Source of the DNA: Candidatus Villigracilis proximus
GTDB taxonomy: Bacteria > Chloroflexota > Anaerolineae > Anaerolineales > Villigracilaceae
Reading direction: 5' to 3'
Length of the DNA: 64,000 nucleotides
NCBI GenBank assembly: GCA_016715195.1
Contig: JADKBB010000062.1
Location: 1 to 64,000, forward strand
Part shown: in pieces, positions 60,555 to 64,000 of the stretch
Layout of the letters: every line of letters begins with the position of its first letter
Numbering within the stretch: the first letter of the stretch is position 1
Translations under genes and position numbers: made by a program
Notes under the pieces: model-generated
Told to the model about the DNA's origin: nothing
What the model saw: the letters and a program-made list of their open reading frames with translations, nothing else
The model's database searches: none

Positions 60555-61466
60555 ATGGCTGTCATTTCTATGAAAGCCCTGCTTGAGAGCGGCGTCCACT
60601 TTGGACATCGCACAAACAAGTGGGACCCCCGTATGAAACCGTACATCTTCACAGAGCGTAACGGTATTCATATTATTGACCTGCAACAGACTGTCAAGTT
60701 GTTAAATCAGGGCTATAACGTCATTCGCGATGCAGTTGCGAACGGCGGCAACGTCTTGTTTGTCGGCACCAAGCGTCAGGCTCAGGAAACTGTGGCTGAA
60801 GAAGCTGCCCGCTGCGGTATGCCCTACGTTACCGAGCGTTGGATGGGCGGTATGCTCACCAACTGGGCGACCATGTTCAAGCGTATTCAGGAATTGGAAC
60901 GCCTTGAAAAAGTGCGCGACTCAGAAGAAATCAATAATCTCACGAAAAAAGAAGGCTTGCTGATCGAACGTGAGATCACCCGCTTGCAGACTCGTTTATC
61001 CGGTGCGCGTATTATGAAGCGCCGCCCGGATATGCTCTTCATCGTCGATGTGGGACGTGAAGAAGCTGCTGTCCGCGAAGCCAATTTGCTCAAGATCCCG
61101 ATCGTTGCTTTGGTCGATACCAATTGCAATCCTCAGAACGTTGACTATGTGATCCCTTCCAATGATGATGCCATTCGTGCCATCAAATTGCTGGTTGCCA
61201 AGATCGCAGATGCCGTACTTGAAGGCAAAGCACAGCGCAAGGAAGAAGAACCCGAACAAACCGAAGATGCCAAATCCGACGGTAAGCCCAAAGTCCGTGG
61301 ACCCCGCAAACCCGTTGTAGAGACCGAGCAGGATGAGAACATGGGCGAAGACGCCTTGTTGGGTGAATCCACATTGGCGAAGTTGAACGTCACTCGCAAA
61401 GCAGACGACGCTCCTGTAACGGATGCTCCTGCGGCTTCTGATGAGGCCCCCGCTAAAGCGGAATAA
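60555..61466 (+). CDS. rpsB: 30S ribosomal protein uS2
   Basis: This 303-residue protein opens MAVISMKALLESGVHFGHRTNKWDPRMKPYIF and contains LFVGTKRQAQETV, ERWMGGMLTNW, FIVDVGREEAAVREA and VALVDTNCNPQNVDYVIPSNDDAIRAI, all uS2 hallmarks. The last 75 residues are an acidic/lysine-rich tail absent from E. coli S2 and probably disordered. Followed 34 nt later by tsf, the usual pair. AAGGAG precedes the ATG. Confidence 0.97.
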   Translation: MAVISMKALLESGVHFGHRTNKWDPRMKPYIFTERNGIHIIDLQQTVKLLNQGYNVIRDAVANGGNVLFVGTKRQAQETVAEEAARCGMPYVTERWMGGMLTNWATMFKRIQELERLEKVRDSEEINNLTKKEGLLIEREITRLQTRLSGARIMKRRPDMLFIVDVGREEAAVREANLLKIPIVALVDTNCNPQNVDYVIPSNDDAIRAIKLLVAKIADAVLEGKAQRKEEEPEQTEDAKSDGKPKVRGPRKPVVETEQDENMGEDALLGESTLAKLNVTRKADDAPVTDAPAASDEAPAKAE

Positions 61467-61500
61467 TTGACCGGTAAAGTAAAAGATCAAGGATAGTGAA

Positions 61501-62109
61501 ATGGAAATAACAACACAGATGATCAAGGAATTGCGTGCCGCGACCAGCGCTCCCATGTTGGATTGCCGCAAAGCCTTGCAGGAAGCGAACGGAGATTATC
61601 AGAAAGCTGTCGATTGGCTGCGCGAAAAAGGCATGGCTACCGCTGCCAAGCGTTCTGATCGTGAAGCCTCGAACGGCGTTGTGGAAATGTACTCCCACGG
61701 CGGCGGACGAGTAGGCGTGATGGTGGAGATCAATTGCGAAACCGATTTTGTGGCTCGTGCTGAAAAATTCCGCACATTGGCACATGAGATCGCTTTGCAG
61801 ATCGCTGCAAGCTCCCCCAGGTACATCAAAGCGGATGAAATTCCTGCTGCTGAACTTGAGCATGAAGCTGAGATCGCCCGTGCTCGCGCCATTGAAGAAG
61901 GCAAGCCCGAGAATGTAATGACGAAGATCGTTGAAGGCCGCGTTGAGAAATATAAAGACGAGGTCTGCCTCATGCGTCAAACTTACATTCGTGACGAATC
62001 TCTCACGATTGAAAAGCTCATCCTGCAAAACGTGGCAGCGATTGGCGAAAGCGTGATCGTCCGCCGTTTCCAGCGATGGGAACTGGGCGAAAGCACGAAA
62101 GAAGAATAG
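61501..62109 (+). CDS. tsf: elongation factor Ts, short form
   Basis: This 202-residue EF-Ts has the N-terminal UBA-like domain (MIKELRAATSAPMLDCRKALQEANGDYQKAVDWLREKG) and the core motif VEINCETDFVARAEKF. Its length matches the short type also found in Thermus, lacking the second core subdomain of E. coli. It catalyses GDP release from EF-Tu. Confidence 0.97.
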   Translation: MEITTQMIKELRAATSAPMLDCRKALQEANGDYQKAVDWLREKGMATAAKRSDREASNGVVEMYSHGGGRVGVMVEINCETDFVARAEKFRTLAHEIALQIAASSPRYIKADEIPAAELEHEAEIARARAIEEGKPENVMTKIVEGRVEKYKDEVCLMRQTYIRDESLTIEKLILQNVAAIGESVIVRRFQRWELGESTKEE

Positions 62110-62114
62110 TTTTT

Positions 62115-62143
62115 AAAAGCCAGCCTTCGGGTTGGCTTTTTTT
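62115..62143 (+). terminator. intrinsic terminator after tsf
   Basis: AAAAGCCAGCC and GGTTGGCTTTTTTT pair around TTCG (a stable tetraloop) with a U-tract. Confidence 0.9.
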
Positions 62144-62180
62144 ATAATTGGTATAAAGACAAACTAACCTGGAGGCATGA

Positions 62181-62900
62181 ATGGCTGAATTAAAATATAA
62201 ACGTATTCTTCTTAAGTTAAGCGGGGAAGCGCTTGGCGGCGGATCGGGATTTGGCATTGATGTGGATGAAGCCGAGTCGATTGCCAGCCGCATTAAGGAA
62301 GTCCGCGATATGGGCGTGGAAGTGGCTGTGGTGATCGGCGCCGGGAATCTATGGCGCGGCAAGCAGGGACTCGAACGCGGTATGGACCGCTCCACTGCCG
62401 ACTATATGGGTATGCTTGCCACAGTCATGAACGCCATGGCCTTGATGGACGCTCTGGAACGTCTGGGTGTGATGACCCGTGTGATGTCGGCGATTGAGAT
62501 GCGCGCCATTGCAGAGCCTTACATCCGTCGGCGCGCGGTGCGTCACCTTGAAAAGGGACGTGTGGTCATCTTCGGAGCAGGAACAGGCAACCCGTTCTTC
62601 TCGACCGATACGGCTGCCGCACTGCGCGCCACAGAAGTGGATGCTCAAGTGGTCATCAAAGCCACAAAGGTGGACGGTGTCTATGATGCCGACCCGAAGA
62701 AGAATCCGGATGCGAAGAAGTTCGATCAACTAAGTTACATTGAAGTGCTTAATCGCCGTTTGGAAGTGATGGACAGCACAGCCATTACACTGTGCATGGA
62801 AAATCATCTTCCCATTCTGGTGCTAAACCTTTGGGATACAAGTGCTTTACTCGGCGCATTGCGCGGGGAAGCGGTGGGTACACTGGTCAGCGGGGACTAA
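62181..62900 (+). CDS. pyrH: uridylate kinase
   Basis: This 239-residue amino-acid-kinase family UMP kinase reads RILLKLSGEALGG at the start, then VVIGAGNLWRGKQGLERGMDRSTADYMGMLATVMNA, and GTGNPFFSTDTAAALRA. It phosphorylates UMP to UDP. GGAGG lies 7 nt before the ATG. The usual neighbours frr and uppS follow. Confidence 0.97.
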   Translation: MAELKYKRILLKLSGEALGGGSGFGIDVDEAESIASRIKEVRDMGVEVAVVIGAGNLWRGKQGLERGMDRSTADYMGMLATVMNAMALMDALERLGVMTRVMSAIEMRAIAEPYIRRRAVRHLEKGRVVIFGAGTGNPFFSTDTAAALRATEVDAQVVIKATKVDGVYDADPKKNPDAKKFDQLSYIEVLNRRLEVMDSTAITLCMENHLPILVLNLWDTSALLGALRGEAVGTLVSGD

Positions 62901-62916
62901 TCTGGTCTGAGCATGG

Positions 62917-62961
62917 TCTTTCGTCTTTCATTCTTTCGTAAACAGGATGAAAGACGAAAGA
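62917..62961. repeat. intergenic palindrome (TTTCGTC family)
   Basis: TCTTTCGTCTTTCA and TGAAAGACGAAAGA form a perfect 14-bp stem with short-period words. It lies between pyrH and frr. The remaining spacer to 63170 holds no gene I can support. Confidence 0.75.
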
Positions 62962-63170
62962 ATAATCGTAAGTACGTTCGTTGTTTCCCTGAGAGTCTCT
63001 CAATTTTTTGCATTCCCTCTCGTTTATTTGTGCTCCCATAGCATAAATTCTTGTTTTAAGGTATCCTTGCGTTGTAATTATTTTTATAGAGTGCCGCTTA
63101 AATAACCCAACCATCAGTATATTTTTATATAGGTTTGGCAGTTTATTCAACAAGCGGTAGGAGGAAGATC

Positions 63171-63740
63171 GTGAGTACTGATGAAATCAAGGATTTAATG
63201 AAAGATGCTGAGTCTCGTATGAATGGAGCGATCCAATCTCTTTCAGATGATCTGGCTGGCATTCGCACTGGACGCGCCAGCCCGGCGCTGGTGGAGAGAC
63301 TTCCTGTGGAATATTACGGCGTGCCGACACACCTTATGCAGCTTGCATCGATCAGTGTTCCCGAGCCGCGTTCATTGATGATCAAGCCCTTCGATGCAGC
63401 TTCGATTAAGGATATTGAAAAAGCGATTCGCGCCTCAAACCTTGGCTTGAATCCAAATTCAGACGGAAAAGTAATTCACTTGAATCTGCCTCCTTTGGAT
63501 GAAGAACGCCGCCGTGATCTGGTAAAGCAAATGGGGCATCGTCTTGAAGAAGCCCGTGTTGCCATTCGGAACATCCGCCGTGATGTGCATAATGACATAC
63601 GTGATTTTGAAAAGGAAAAGCTAATTACAGAAGATGATCTTAAGCGCGGTGAAGAAGATTTGCAGAAGGTGACCGACCGTTTTATCGAAGATGTTGCAAG
63701 GCACGGCTACAATAAAGAAAAAGAAATAATGGAAGTGTAG
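63171..63740 (+). CDS. frr: ribosome recycling factor
   Basis: This 189-residue RRF has MNGAIQSLSDDLAGIRTGRASPALVERLPVEYYG, the GRASP-type region, and the coiled-coil KQMGHRLEEARVAIRNIRRDVHNDIRDFEKE. It splits the post-termination complex with EF-G. I start at GTG 63171, since AGGAGG lies 6 nt before it. uppS follows after a hairpin. Confidence 0.96.
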   Translation: MSTDEIKDLMKDAESRMNGAIQSLSDDLAGIRTGRASPALVERLPVEYYGVPTHLMQLASISVPEPRSLMIKPFDAASIKDIEKAIRASNLGLNPNSDGKVIHLNLPPLDEERRRDLVKQMGHRLEEARVAIRNIRRDVHNDIRDFEKEKLITEDDLKRGEEDLQKVTDRFIEDVARHGYNKEKEIMEV

Positions 63741-63751
63741 TTGTATTTACT

Positions 63752-63779
63752 TTTGAGATGCCGCCTATGGCATCTCAAA
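63752..63779 (+). other. intercistronic hairpin between frr and uppS
   Basis: TTTGAGATGCC and GGCATCTCAAA pair around GCCTAT, without a T-run, 14 nt before the uppS start. Confidence 0.55.
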
Positions 63780-63792
63780 GAGTGTTAAAACT

Positions 63793-64000
63793 ATGTCTGA
63801 TACCCCCACTACTGTTCCTATTGAAAGAGTCCCTCAACATGTTGCCATGATCATGGATGGCAATGGACGCTGGGCGATCCAACGCGGATTGCCGCGTCTG
63901 GCTGGTCACAAGGCCGGGACGGAAAACCTGCGCCGTGTGATTCGCTCCACGGTTGAATTTGGCGTCAAGTATCTTACGATCTATGCTTTTTCCACCGAGA
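63793..64000 (+). CDS. uppS: isoprenyl (undecaprenyl diphosphate) synthase, truncated by window end
   Basis: The first 69 residues are present: start MSDTPTTVPIERVPQHVAM, then IMDGNGRWA (catalytic Asp of the cis-prenyltransferases), RGLPRLAGHKAG and LTIYAFSTE. It makes the C55 lipid carrier for cell-wall glycans. The mevalonate pathway in this window would supply its substrate. The gene continues past 64000. Confidence 0.93.
   Translation, partial: MSDTPTTVPIERVPQHVAMIMDGNGRWAIQRGLPRLAGHKAGTENLRRVIRSTVEFGVKYLTIYAFSTE

Overview
The window reads as a chromosomal segment of a Chloroflexota bacterium of the Anaerolineae type. Evidence: an Anaerolineae-like 16S rRNA, bS21 and IF-1 of Chloroflexota type, lipoproteins with Thr/Pro/Ala-rich linkers, a mevalonate pathway that includes an archaeal-like thiolase/HMG-CoA synthase/DUF35 set, and many short intergenic palindromic repeats. 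Several genes carry single-base indels in homopolymers. This suggests a metagenomic long-read assembly, so every frameshift should be read with that in mind.

Layout. 1-5.2 kb: an rRNA operon (16S, tRNA-Ile, tRNA-Ala, 23S, 5S) with a strong promoter. The 23S lacks two universally conserved segments and both tRNAs are short. 5.3-6.8 kb: a tandem duplication of rpsU-infA, each copy behind a similar leader hairpin. 6.8-16.8 kb: pyruvate:ferredoxin oxidoreductase with a dihydroorotate-dehydrogenase-like partner, a NUDIX hydrolase with a small nucleotide-binding protein, two lipoproteins and a large membrane glycosyltransferase-like protein. 16.8-26.9 kb: a corrinoid-dependent methyl-transfer locus: a corrinoid protein, an MtmB-family methyltransferase with leucine at the pyrrolysine position, a complete ECF transporter, the corrinoid activator RACo, a homocysteine methyltransferase and an MtaA/UroD-type methyltransferase. 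27.0-29.0 kb: a BaiN/HI0933 flavoprotein and a SAM methyltransferase. 29.3-33.2 kb: an ECF42 sigma factor cassette with two YCII (DGPF) proteins, each behind a TGTCGA-N17-CGAC promoter, the whole bracketed by a near-identical 29-bp direct repeat. 33.3-44.5 kb: a xylo-oligosaccharide operon (LacI-family regulator, ABC transporter, GH43, GH3, xylose isomerase, xylulokinase). 44.5-56.8 kb: an envelope-stress-like ECF sigma factor with neighbours, a secreted hydrolase and a beta-propeller lipoprotein, mixed with mevalonate genes (DUF35, thiolase homologue, HMG-CoA synthase, HMG-CoA reductase), an acetyl xylan esterase and a MerB-family protein with an in-frame UGA. 56.8-64 kb: a sensor kinase and core genes dnaA, rpsB, tsf, pyrH, frr and the start of uppS.

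The two most promising novelties are the MerB-family gene, where UGA replaces a conserved cysteine codon and is followed by a SECIS-like hairpin (candidate selenoprotein), and the non-pyrrolysine MtmB locus with its own ECF importer (candidate undescribed demethylation pathway). The 23S gene missing both the GTPase-associated centre and the sarcin-ricin loop is the most striking anomaly, but it is more likely an assembly problem or a decayed copy than a working ribosome variant.
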